From Roseomonas populi (lineage in GTDB: Bacteria > Pseudomonadota > Alphaproteobacteria > Acetobacterales > Acetobacteraceae): a stretch of 64,000 bases of DNA. Below the pieces are notes generated by a model. It searched no databases. It was given only the letters and a program-made list of their open reading frames with translations, and had not been told where the DNA came from. The translations under genes and the position numbers were made by a program. Positions 32,516-41,700 of the stretch are shown here, piece after piece. Every line of letters begins with the position of its first letter. Positions within the stretch are counted from its first letter, which is position 1. The stretch lies in contig NZ_JANJOU010000001.1 of the NCBI RefSeq assembly GCF_024594815.1, forward strand, positions 310,001 through 374,000. Direction: 5' to 3'.

Positions 32516-34240
32516 ATGGATCAGGTGACGGGCCACCCTGAGGGGGAACGCTGGACGAGCCTGCCCGGCATGATGCTGGGGCTGGCGGCCCGAAACCCCG
32601 ATGCTCCGATGATCCGCCATTGGCAGGGGGGCGCTTGGCGGCGGACGCTTTGGCGGGACTTCGCGCTGGCGGTGGCGAATGTCGCGGCGGGGCTGCGGGC
32701 CCAGGGCGTCTCGCCGGGGGACCGGGTGGCACTGGTAATGGAGAGCCGGCCGGAGTTCCTGATCGCGGACACGGCGCTGATGGCGATCGGGGCCGTGACC
32801 GTGCCGACCTATGTCACCAATACCGTCGCCGATCACGCCCATGTGCTGCGGGACAGCGGGGCGCGCGCCGCCATCGCGGGCAGCGCCCGGTTGGCGGGGC
32901 GGCTGCGGGAGGCGGCGGGCGACGACGGGCTGGACCTTCTGGTCTGCCTGGAGGAGGCGCCGGGCGCGCTGCCCTGGTCCGAGCTGGCCGCGGCGCCGGG
33001 CGACCTCGCGATGCTGCTGGCGGAAGTGCAGCACATCCCGGAGGGGCGGCTGGCCTGCCTCATCTATACGTCCGGCACGGGCGGGAAGCCGCGGGGGGTG
33101 ATGCTGCCGCACCGCGCCATGCTGGCGAACCGGGAGGGGGTGGCGCCCTTCATCCGGCAGCTCAACATCTACTGGAAGGGGGAGTGCTACCTCTCCTTCC
33201 TGCCGCTCTCCCATGCCTATGAGCACACGGTGGGGGGGTTCCTGCTGCCTTCCTGCGGGCTGGAGATCGTCTTTTCCCGCGGGGCGGACCGACTGGCGAA
33301 CGAGTTCCGGGAGATCGAGCCGGCCCTCGTCACCGCCGTGCCGCGGCTGTTCGAGGTGTTGAGGACGCGGATCCTCGCGGGGCTGGAGAAAGAGAAGCCC
33401 TGGAAGCGCAAGCTCTTTGACCGGACCCTCGCGCTCGGGCTGCGGCGGCTGGACGGGCCGCCGCTTGGGCTGCTGGAGCGGCTGGAGGACGCAGTGCTGG
33501 ACCGGCTGGTCCGGAAGCCCGTCCGCGCCCGGTTCGGCACCAAGCTCTGCGCCCTGGTTTCCGGCGGGGCGCGACTGGACCCGGACCTTTCCGGCTTCTT
33601 CCTCGCGCTCGGCGTGACGGTGCTGCAGGGCTATGGCCAGACGGAGGCGGGGCCCGTCGTGGCCGTGAACCTGCCCTGGGACAACCAGCGCCGCACCGTC
33701 GGCAAGCACGTGGCGGGGGTTGAGGCGCGGATCGCGGAGGACGGGGAGCTGCTGATCCGCGGCAACCTCGTGATGGACGGGTACTGGAACGCGCCGGAGG
33801 CGACGAGCGCCGCCCTCTCCGTTCCGCCCGGGGAGAACCGGCCCTGGCTGCATACGGGCGATGTGGGCGCCATCGACGCGGAGGGGCGCATCACCATCAC
33901 CGACCGGAAGAAGGACTTCATCAAGACCCTCGGCGGCGACATGGTGAGCCCGGCGCGGATCGAGACGCTGCTGATGGCGGAGCCGGAGATCGCGCAGGCC
34001 GTGGTGGCGGGTGAAGGGCGGCCGGGGATCGTGGCGCTGGTGGTGCCGGCGGAGGGTGCCTCGGCCGAGAAGGCGGTGCAGCGGATCAACGGCAAGCTCT
34101 CCTCGCTGGAGCGTATCCGCAAGTGGACGGCGGTGGATGCCTTCACGCTGGAGAACGGGCTGCTCACCCCCACCATGAAGGTGAAGCGGCGCGCGGTGCT
34201 GGAGCGGCATGCGGGGACCGTGGACGGGCTCTATGGCTGA
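32516..34240 (+). CDS. AMP-dependent synthetase, long-chain acyl-CoA ligase type
   Basis: An adenylate-forming enzyme of 574 residues that activates a carboxylic acid to its CoA thioester. The P-loop motif YTSGTGGKPRGVMLPH is near residue 183. YGQTEAGPVV is the A5 motif, WLHTGDVGAID the A7 motif, and TDRKKDFIKTLGGDMVSP the A8 region. Architecture (FLPLSHAYEHT, then FEVLRTRI) resembles FadD15-like long-chain ligases. ATG at 32516 has GGGGAGCGG upstream; ATG at 32504 is an alternative. The substrate is unproven. Confidence 0.9.
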   Translation: MDQVTGHPEGERWTSLPGMMLGLAARNPDAPMIRHWQGGAWRRTLWRDFALAVANVAAGLRAQGVSPGDRVALVMESRPEFLIADTALMAIGAVTVPTYVTNTVADHAHVLRDSGARAAIAGSARLAGRLREAAGDDGLDLLVCLEEAPGALPWSELAAAPGDLAMLLAEVQHIPEGRLACLIYTSGTGGKPRGVMLPHRAMLANREGVAPFIRQLNIYWKGECYLSFLPLSHAYEHTVGGFLLPSCGLEIVFSRGADRLANEFREIEPALVTAVPRLFEVLRTRILAGLEKEKPWKRKLFDRTLALGLRRLDGPPLGLLERLEDAVLDRLVRKPVRARFGTKLCALVSGGARLDPDLSGFFLALGVTVLQGYGQTEAGPVVAVNLPWDNQRRTVGKHVAGVEARIAEDGELLIRGNLVMDGYWNAPEATSAALSVPPGENRPWLHTGDVGAIDAEGRITITDRKKDFIKTLGGDMVSPARIETLLMAEPEIAQAVVAGEGRPGIVALVVPAEGASAEKAVQRINGKLSSLERIRKWTAVDAFTLENGLLTPTMKVKRRAVLERHAGTVDGLYG

Positions 34241-34322
34241 GGCTTGACCGCTTCCGTTCCGCCCGCCTGAACTGCGGGGAAGGAAGCGGCCGGCATCGAA
34301 CCGGCCGCGCGGAGGAACGGGA

Positions 34323-35297
34323 ATGCTCAAACGCCGCCACGCCCTGGCGCTGCCTGCCCTTGCGCTTATGGCGCGCCCTGCCCTTGCAGCCTGGCCGGAG
34401 CGCCCGATCCGGGTGGTGGTGCCTTATGCCGCGGGCGGCAACATCGACGTGGTGAGCCGCCTTCTGGCCCCTGCCCTGACGGAGCGCCTGGGCCAGCCCG
34501 TGGTGGTGGATAACCGGCCGGGCGCCGGCGGCAGCCTGGGGGCGGAGCAGGTGGCCCGGGCGGCGCCGGACGGCTACACGCTGCTGGCCGGTTCCAACGG
34601 GCCGATCACGGTGAACCCGCTGGTGCAGGCGCGGCTGCCCTATGACCCGCTGCGCGACCTGGTTCCCGTCGCGCTGGTGAATGCCGTGCCGCTGGTGCTG
34701 ATCGTCGGGGGCGCCAATCCGCCGGCGACGCTGGCGGCCGCCATCGCCGAATCCCGGGCGAAGCCCGGGAGCTTCACCACCGGGACGCCCGGCGCCGGCA
34801 GCACCGCCCATCTCGCGCTGGAGCTGTTCAACAACGCCTCCGGCGCGGAGCTGACGCACGTTCCCTACCGGGGTGGCGGCGCGGTGGTACCGGATCTCAT
34901 CGCCGGCAATATCCGCGCGATGTTCGTCGAGCTCTCCACCGCCCTGCCGCTGCACAAGGAGGGCAAGGGGCGCATCCTTGCCGTCGCCTCGAAGAGCCGT
35001 GCGCCGCAGCTGCCTGACGTGCCGACCTTCGTGGAGGCGGGTGTGAGGGACTTCACCGCGGCGAGCTATTGCGGGCTTCTCGCGCCGCGCGGGACGCCGG
35101 CTGCCGCCGTCTCGGCCATCCGCGACGCGGTGGCGGCCGCGACCAATGACGGCACCATCCGGGCGAAGCTGGAGGGCATGGGATCGGAGGTGGCTTCCGG
35201 CGCCGAGCAGACGCCGGACGGGTTCATGGCCTTCCTGCGACGGCAGGCAGAGGACGGGAAGCGCGCCGCCGAAATCGCCGGGCTGAAGCCGGAATGA
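34323..35297 (+). CDS. Bug family (TctC-like) solute-binding protein
   Basis: A second Bug-family periplasmic receptor, 324 residues. Signal peptide MLKRRHALALPALALMARPA, cleavage near ALAAW. The mature start ERPIRVVVPYAAGGNIDVVS and the block VVVDNRPGAGGSLGAEQVA are typical ligand loops, and THVPYRGGGAVVPDLIAGN follows. It overlaps the following amidohydrolase by four bases, so the receptor and hydrolase likely handle the same compound. No membrane subunits are nearby. Confidence 0.93.
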   Translation: MLKRRHALALPALALMARPALAAWPERPIRVVVPYAAGGNIDVVSRLLAPALTERLGQPVVVDNRPGAGGSLGAEQVARAAPDGYTLLAGSNGPITVNPLVQARLPYDPLRDLVPVALVNAVPLVLIVGGANPPATLAAAIAESRAKPGSFTTGTPGAGSTAHLALELFNNASGAELTHVPYRGGGAVVPDLIAGNIRAMFVELSTALPLHKEGKGRILAVASKSRAPQLPDVPTFVEAGVRDFTAASYCGLLAPRGTPAAAVSAIRDAVAAATNDGTIRAKLEGMGSEVASGAEQTPDGFMAFLRRQAEDGKRAAEIAGLKPE

Positions 35298-36148
35298 GCG
35301 CGCCCGATCCCCGGGTGCCGGAAGGCGCCTGCGATTGCCATTGTCACGTCTTCGGCCCGGCCGCGCGCTTTCCCTATTCCGAACCGCGGTCCTACACGCC
35401 GGAGGACGCGCCGCTGGAAGCCTATCTGGCGCTGCTGGACCGGCTGGGACTGGCGCGCGGCGTGATCGTGCAGCCCAGCGCCTATGACCGCGACAACAGT
35501 GCGACGCTGGATGCGCTGCGCCGCGCGCCGGACCGGCTGCGCGGCGTGGGGGTGGGCGGGGCGGAGCTGACACCGGCGATGCTGCGGGAATGGCACGCGG
35601 CGGGGATCCGCGGGCTGCGCGCCAACGAGTACCGGCGCGCCGGCCAGGCCGCCTATCACGGCGGGGTCCGGCTGGAGGAGATCGAGCCGCTGGTGCCGGC
35701 AATGCGGGACATGGGCTGGCACCTGCAGCTGTGGCTGGATGCGGCGGACCTGCCGGAGCTGCTACCGCGCCTCGCACGGCTGCGGCTTCCCGTGGTGGTA
35801 GACCACATGGGGCGGCTTCCCCACACGCGCGGGACGGGCGATCCGGGGTTCCAGGCCCTGCGGCGCGGGGTGGCGGAGGGGACGCTCTGGGCGAAGGTCT
35901 CCGGCACCTACCGGCTGGGCGCCACCGCGCCGGACTACGCGGAGGCGCGGCCGTTCCACGATGCGCTGGTGAGCGCCAATCCGGAGCGGCTGGTCTGGGG
36001 CACGGACTGGCCCCATCCCCGGCCGGAAGGGCCCGTGCCGGATGCCGCCCGGTTGCTGGAGGTGTTCCTGGACTGGACACCTTCTCCGGCGCGGGAGCTG
36101 ATCCTCTCCCGCAACCCGGCACTGCTGTACGGCTTCCCGCCCGCCTGA
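35294..36148 (+). CDS. Amidohydrolase family protein (LigI-like TIM-barrel hydrolase)
   Basis: A 284-residue metal-dependent TIM-barrel hydrolase of the amidohydrolase-2 family, close in style to 2-pyrone-4,6-dicarboxylate lactonase (LigI). The N-terminal DCHCHVFGP carries the HxH motif. IVQPSAYDRDN, VVVDHMGRLP and the terminal LVWGTDWPHP with its catalytic Asp are all present. The ATG overlaps the upstream Bug gene stop. A lactone or aromatic-acid breakdown substrate is plausible, but the specificity is inferred only. Confidence 0.85.
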   Translation: MSAPDPRVPEGACDCHCHVFGPAARFPYSEPRSYTPEDAPLEAYLALLDRLGLARGVIVQPSAYDRDNSATLDALRRAPDRLRGVGVGGAELTPAMLREWHAAGIRGLRANEYRRAGQAAYHGGVRLEEIEPLVPAMRDMGWHLQLWLDAADLPELLPRLARLRLPVVVDHMGRLPHTRGTGDPGFQALRRGVAEGTLWAKVSGTYRLGATAPDYAEARPFHDALVSANPERLVWGTDWPHPRPEGPVPDAARLLEVFLDWTPSPARELILSRNPALLYGFPPA

Positions 36149-36165
36149 GGCGGGCGGGGGCGCGA

Positions 36166-36477
36166 TCACATGCCGAGCGCGCGGCGGTAGAGGTCGAGGA
36201 GGGTCTCCATCTCCTCCACCTCGGCCGGCTCCTGCTTGCGCAGGCGGATGATCTGGCGGACCACCTTCACGTCGAAGCCCGCGCTCTTCGCCTCGGCGAA
36301 GATGTCCTTGATGTCGTCGGCGAGCGCCTTGCGCTCCTCCTCCAGCCGCTCCACCCGCTCGATGATGGAGCGCAGGCGATCGACGGCGATCCCACCCACA
36401 TCCGGGTCCGGGTCGGCGGCCTGCCTCGCGCGGCTCGCGGCGGCCTCGTCGTCGATGTCGAAAGGTACGTCGGACAT
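36166..36477 (-). CDS. gapR: GapR family DNA-binding protein (DUF2312)
   Basis: A 103-residue DUF2312 protein. In Caulobacter GapR binds overtwisted AT-rich DNA and helps topoisomerases ahead of replication and transcription. The core is [20 protein letters not shown], then [19 protein letters not shown] and [20 protein letters not shown], the family signature in order. The ATG at 36477 starts MSDVPFDI. It is convergent with the amidohydrolase gene, separated by 17 bp. Confidence 0.88.
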   Translation of the reverse strand: MSDVPFDIDDEAAASRARQAADPDPDVGGIAVDRLRSIIERVERLEEERKALADDIKDIFAEAKSAGFDVKVVRQIIRLRKQEPAEVEEMETLLDLYRRALGM

Positions 36478-36679
36478 GCCAATCCCCTGGGGCAACCCCC
36501 TTGCTCCGCTCGGCGGCCGGGCGGGGCGGGCGCTTGCCGCGCCATCCCCCTTCCCTTGCCGCCCCTCAGCCCCCCTCGGGCGAAGGCGCGGGTCTTACCC
36601 CCGACGCGCCTTCCGCCTCAATGCCCAGATGCAGGAAAGGGAACCTTCCGGGAACGGCGTGGCACGCAGGCCACCCCGT

Positions 36680-37360
36680 TCAGTTCACGGGACCATCGGC
36701 GCCGCGGTGCAGGAGGTGGGTCATCGCCGCCGTGCCGAGCACGGGCACCAGCAGGTTGGCGAAGGGCACCAGGGCCAGGGTGGCCATGACGGCACCCACG
36801 GCGACGACTGAGAATTCCCGCCGCTTCCGCAGCAGCCGCGCCTCCACCACCGGCAGGCGGCGCTGGGCCACACCCTCGAACAGCCCGTGGCCGAGGGAGA
36901 CGGCCGCGACGACCCAAAGGAGCACGCCGCCCACCAGGGGCAGCAGCAGCGCGATGGGCAGCAGCACGAGGTTCAGCGCCAGCACCTTCAGCGCCAGGAC
37001 GAGGTTGAACACGCCCTGGGAGGCGAGCGAGGCACCGCGGCGCGGGGGCGGCAGGGCCGGGTAGTGGCGCCGCTCCACCGCCGCCGCCGTTTCGTCCAGG
37101 AAAAGGCCGGCGATGGCGAGGGCGAAGGGCACGAAGAGCCAGAAGGCCGCGAAGAGCCCGGCAACGCCGCCCAGCACCCCGGCCGCCGTGGCCAGCCAGC
37201 CCGTGCCGCCGGCCAGCGCGTCCATGGCCCAGCCGGCGAACCAGACGAGGGCGCCCAGCGCCAGCAGGGCCCCGGCCATGCCCTTCAGCAGCGGGCCGCG
37301 GAAGCCGCGATCGAAGACCTGGTCGAAGGGCATGACCAGGCTGGCGAGGACGGCCTGCAC
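36680..37360 (-). CDS. EI24 domain-containing membrane protein
   Basis: A 226-residue inner-membrane protein of the EI24/CysZ-like family. Several long hydrophobic helices are visible, for example LLALGALVWFAGWAMDALAG and GVFNLVLALKVLALNLVLLP, then LLLPLVGGVLLWVVAAVSLG. The block VERRHYPALPPP between helices is family-typical. A GTG start at 37360 directly follows the TAG of the DUF1244 gene, so the two are coupled. CysZ members transport sulfate, but no cysteine genes adjoin here. Confidence 0.75.
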   Translation of the reverse strand: MQAVLASLVMPFDQVFDRGFRGPLLKGMAGALLALGALVWFAGWAMDALAGGTGWLATAAGVLGGVAGLFAAFWLFVPFALAIAGLFLDETAAAVERRHYPALPPPRRGASLASQGVFNLVLALKVLALNLVLLPIALLLPLVGGVLLWVVAAVSLGHGLFEGVAQRRLPVVEARLLRKRREFSVVAVGAVMATLALVPFANLLVPVLGTAAMTHLLHRGADGPVN

Positions 37361-37666
37361 CTAGTGGCCCGGGTTGGACTTGGCGAAGGCGGCCTTCTGG
37401 TCGGCCGAGGCCTCCTTCTGGTGCTTCGCCTGCCACTCCTTGTAGGGCATGCCGTAGACGATCTCCCGCGCCTCCGGGTCCGGCAGGGGAATGCCCTGCC
37501 CTTCCGCCGCTTCCCTGTACCAGCGGGAGAGGCAGTTCCGGCAGAAGCCGGCCAGGTTCATCAGGTCGATGTTCTGCACGTCCGTGCGCTCGCGCAGGTG
37601 CTGCACCAGGCGGCGGAAGGCGGCCGCCTCCAGCTCGGTCCGCGTGCCGTCGTCAATCTCGGTCAT
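37361..37666 (-). CDS. DUF1244 family protein
   Basis: A 101-residue alphaproteobacterial protein of unknown function. The conserved centre is RLVQHLRERTDVQNIDLMNL, then AGFCRNCLSRWYREAAEGQG, with the CRNC cysteine pair, and IVYGMPYKEWQAKHQKEA at the C-terminus. The family is widespread in Alpha- and Gammaproteobacteria. It is followed without a gap by the EI24 gene. Confidence 0.88.
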   Translation of the reverse strand: MTEIDDGTRTELEAAAFRRLVQHLRERTDVQNIDLMNLAGFCRNCLSRWYREAAEGQGIPLPDPEAREIVYGMPYKEWQAKHQKEASADQKAAFAKSNPGH

Positions 37667-37747
37667 GGTGATCCCTCTCTCGGCCGCCGAGATGGGGTGG
37701 GGCGAGCGCCGGCGCTATCCCTCCCCCTGGGCTCTCCCCCCGGGCCC

Positions 37748-38170
37748 TCATCCCGGGCCCTTATCCCGGGTTGCGGCGTAGCTCGGCAGCCCGTCGCAGG
37801 GCGCGGCCCAGGGGATGCCGGCCGCGACGCGGGTGTGGTCCGCCGGGGGCACGGCCGACGGATCGTCGAGGGTCGCCGTCGCGACGTCCATCTCGTCCGG
37901 CAGGTCGTGCTCACGGAAGGTCATGGGGGTGCCGCAATCCCCGCAGAAGCCGCGCTCCGCCCTGGCCGACGAGGCGTAGCGGCGCATCGCCCCGCGCACC
38001 ACGCGAAACTCGGCGCGCCGCACGCTGAACCAGGCCACCACGGGCGCCCCGGCGACGCGCCGGCAGTCCACGCAGTGGCAGATCGTGGGGTGGAAGGGCC
38101 TGCCCCGCGCCTCGTAGCGCACGGCACCGCAGTGGCAGCCGCCCGACAGCACGGAATCGTCGATCGCCAT
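37748..38170 (-). CDS. GFA family protein (glutathione-dependent formaldehyde-activating enzyme-like)
   Basis: A 140-residue zinc protein of the GFA/CENP-V fold. The Cys ligands are clear: GGCHCGAVRYEA, CHCVDCRR and RGFCGDCGTPMTF. Members were named after formaldehyde-glutathione adduct formation, but many have other or unknown functions. The C-terminus HTRVAAGIPWAAPCDGLP is typical. It is the last gene before the long promoter region of the giant repeat protein, and points away from it. Confidence 0.85.
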   Translation of the reverse strand: MAIDDSVLSGGCHCGAVRYEARGRPFHPTICHCVDCRRVAGAPVVAWFSVRRAEFRVVRGAMRRYASSARAERGFCGDCGTPMTFREHDLPDEMDVATATLDDPSAVPPADHTRVAAGIPWAAPCDGLPSYAATRDKGPG

Positions 38171-38708
38171 TCCCGCCTCCCCGGTTCAGGGCAGCGTGAC
38201 ATCGCCGCGTGGCCAGGGAAACCGCCGGTGCATCGGCGACCCTGGCGCGAAATGGGCTGGGGCCTCAGCAACACCGGAGCGCCTTGGCTGCGCTGGAGCG
38301 GCGAGGCAGCCAGAGGCGGATCGGTATTTCCCAGGCCGAAACGTCACGAATAGTTGAGCCCAGTAACGTCTCACCAACTGGAAATTTCTCTCGGAATTAC
38401 GTTAAACAACCCCAGGTTGATAAACCTAAGGTTAACCATCCGTTCGGGCGACCCATCTGCCATGAAGCACCCGGAATTCCACCGGACTACATCAGTAGGT
38501 TGGCCGCCCGGGGTGGCATACCGCCCGGTATTCCCCGCCAGGGCCCGCGCACACACCCCCTGCCGCACAAGCCTGTCCTAAGCCGGGCTGACCGAGGCGC
38601 GAACGCCGCTTCGGCCCCCTGCTCCGCCTGATCCAACGCCGGGCCGTCCTGCCCCGCCCGGCGCGAGCCCAGAAGCACGCCCCCGAAAACCGGACCCACG
38701 AGGAAACC
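38171..38708 (+). promoter_or_regulatory. 538-bp gene-free region upstream of the giant repeat protein
   Basis: No convincing gene lies here. An AT-rich island at about 38350-38440 stands out in GC-rich surroundings. It contains AGGTT-N4-AACCT (38414-38427) and the palindrome GGTTAACC (38430-38437), which share the GGTT/AACC half-site. This is a likely promoter or operator area for the 12-kb gene. The rest up to 38700 is GC-rich with no clear signals until the ribosome site GAGGAAACC just before the ATG. Confidence 0.5.
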
Positions 38709-41700
38709 ATGGCCGTCACCGTTGACACTGCCCTCGGCGATACTCCGCGGAACAGCAACGTCACACTGCTGAATCTCGGCACCTCGACAATCACGGGGGA
38801 GGTGACAGACAACACGCTGCGGTTCGGGTCCAGCAACACCATCACCTTCGCCGGCAACTCTGGTGTGTACCACGGCAGCACGAGCGGCGTGGCGGCAACA
38901 CCCTACGGCGAGGCAGGGAACTACTTCGCTTCGGAGCCGGTAACCCTCGGTGCGGGTGTCACCATCAATTTCGCCACCGCGCAGCGCTATTTCGGCATTG
39001 AGTGGGGTTCCGCGGACGCGAGCAACACAATCAACTTCTACAACGGCAACACCCTGATCTACAGCATCAGCGGCTCAGACGTGCTGTCGGGAGCGAACGG
39101 GTCCCAGGGGGCGGACGGCACCGTCTACGTCAACCTCAACTTCGCGTCGCCCACGCTGGCCTACACCCGGGTGACGCTGGTCGCGGCCACGCCCGCCTTC
39201 GAGTTCACCGACGTCGCCTACTCCGCCTCGACCGTGTCCGTCGCGGCGGGGCAAACGGGGACGCCGACGGTGGTCACGGCCACTGATACTGGGACGGGCC
39301 GGATCGTCGGCTTCGACACTGTGCCCGCGAGCCTCTCCGGAACCGTTTTCCTCGACCAGGGCGCCGATGGCACCCGGGACACTGGCGACGCGGGCGTCTC
39401 CGGCGTTACCGTCCGGCTGTTCAACTCCAGCGGCACCCTCGTCAGCACGGACGTGACGGATGCGAACGGCCGCTACGACTTTAACAACGTGCCGGCCGGC
39501 ACCTACAGCGTGCGGGTGACCGCGCCCAGCGGCAACAGCTTCTCCCCCATCACCACCGGCTCTTCCGGCAGCGCGGTCAATACCAGCGGCACCGCTTCCA
39601 TCACCCTGGCGGCCGGCAGCAGCGGCTCCGTCAATGCCGGCGTGTTCGCGCCTGCCTCGATCAGCGGCTTCGCCTTCACCGACAGCAACGGCAACGGGAC
39701 CCGAGATCCGCTTGAGCCGATCGTCGCGGGGCAGACGGTGCAGCTGGTGAACAGCGCCGGCACGGTGGTGGCCACCACCACCACTTCCATCCTCGGCGCC
39801 TATTCCTTCACGGGCCTCACCCCTGGCAGTTACCAGGTGCAGTTCGTGGCGCCGAACGGCACCATCTTCACCGGCCAGGACCGTGGCACCAACGACGCGG
39901 TGGACAGCGACGTCGGCGCGAACGGCCGCACCGCCCCCATCACTCTCACCTCGGGCAGCAGCGTGGTGAACGTGGCGGCCGGAACCCTGGTGCCCGTCAC
40001 CGTTTCCGGCTCGGTCTTCACGGACAGCAACGGCAACGGCATCCGCAGCACGGGTGAGGCCGGCGTTTCAGGCGCGACCGTGCAGCTGGTGGACACCTCG
40101 GGCGCGGTGGTGGCGACCACCACCACCACCGCCACCGGCGCCTATTCCTTCGCCAACATCGCGCCCGGCACCTATCAGGTGCAGTTCGTGGCCCCGAACG
40201 GCACGGTGTTCACCCTGCAGAACCAGGGCCTGGACGTCACGGCGGACAGCGACGCGGGATCGAACGGCCGCACCGCCGCCTTCACCCTCGCCTCGGGCGG
40301 TAGCGCCACGAATCTCGGGGCCGGCGTGTACACCCCCGTCAGCGTCTCCGGCACCGCCTTCGTGGACGCGAACGCGGACGGCATCCAGGGCACGGGGGAG
40401 GCCGGGATTGCCGGCCAGACCGTGACGCTGCTGAACTCCCTCGGCCTGCCCGTTGCGACCACGACCACCGGCGCGAACGGCGCTTACTCCTTCACGGGCC
40501 TGCCGCCCGGCACCTACCAGGTGCAGTTCCCCGTGCTCACCGGTTCCGTGTTCAGCCCGCAGGACCAGGGCGGCAACGACGCCGTGGACAGCGACGTGAA
40601 CGCCCTGGGCCGCACCGGCACCTTCACCCTCGCCTCCGGCGGCAGCGCCACCAACCTCTCGGCCGGTTCCTACGTGCCAGCCACGGTCAGCGGTGTCGGC
40701 TTCGTGGACGTGAACGGGGACGGCGTGCAGGGCACGGGCGAGCTGGGCATCGTCGGGCAGACCGTGCAGCTGCTGAACAGCGCGGGCAACGTGGTGGCCA
40801 CCACCATCACCGGCGTGGGCGGCGCCTACTCCTTCCTCGGGGTCACCCCCGGCACCTACCAGGTGCAGTTCCTGCTTCCCAGCGGCGCCGTGTTCACGGG
40901 CCAGGACCAGGGCACGAACGATGCGGTGGACAGCGATGTTGGCGCGACTGGCCGCACCGCACCCATCAGCCTGACCTCCGGCAGCAACGTGGCCAATGTC
41001 TCGGCCGGCTCCTTCGTGCCGGGCACCGTCGCCGGCAACGTGTTCAACGACCTGAACGGCAACGGCATCCGCAATCCGCTCGCGCCCCCGGTGGCGGGCG
41101 CGACGGTGCAGCTGGTGAACAGTGCCGGCGCGGTGGTGGCGACCACCACCACCGCCTCCACGGGCGTCTACTCCTTCACCAACGTCGCCCCTGGCACCTA
41201 CCAGGTGCAGTTCGTGGCACCGAGCGGCACGGTGTTCACGCTCCAGAACCAGGGCCTGGATCTCGCGCTGGACAGCGACGCCAACCCCACGACGGGGCGG
41301 ACGGCGCCCTTCACCATCGTCTCGGGCGGTAGCGCCCTCACCCAGTCCGCGGGCGTCTTCACGCCCGTCTCGGTCTCCGGCAACTTCTTCACCGACGTGA
41401 ATGGCGACGGCGTGCAGGGTACGGGCGAGACCGGCATCGCCGGGCAATCCGTCCAGCTGCTGAACGCGCTCGGGACGGTGGTCGCGACCACCACCACGGG
41501 CGCCAACGGCGCCTACGCCTTCACCGGCGTGGCCCCGGGCACCTACCAGGTGCAGTTCACGGCCCCCAACGGCGCCGTGTTCACCGCCCAGAACCAGGGC
41601 AGCAACACCGCGGTGGACAGCGATGTCAACGCGGGGGGCCGCACGGGCCTGTTCACCCTCACCTCCGGCGGCAGCGTCACGAACCTGTCCGCCGGCGCCT

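Noticed and set aside
40068-41447. 459-residue minus-strand open frame inside the giant gene, and some 25 similar frames of about 100 residues on the minus strand
   Set aside because: They are antisense to the tandem repeats and recur with the same period, because codon bias in GC-rich DNA keeps the opposite frames open. They have no start signals and no recognisable protein features.
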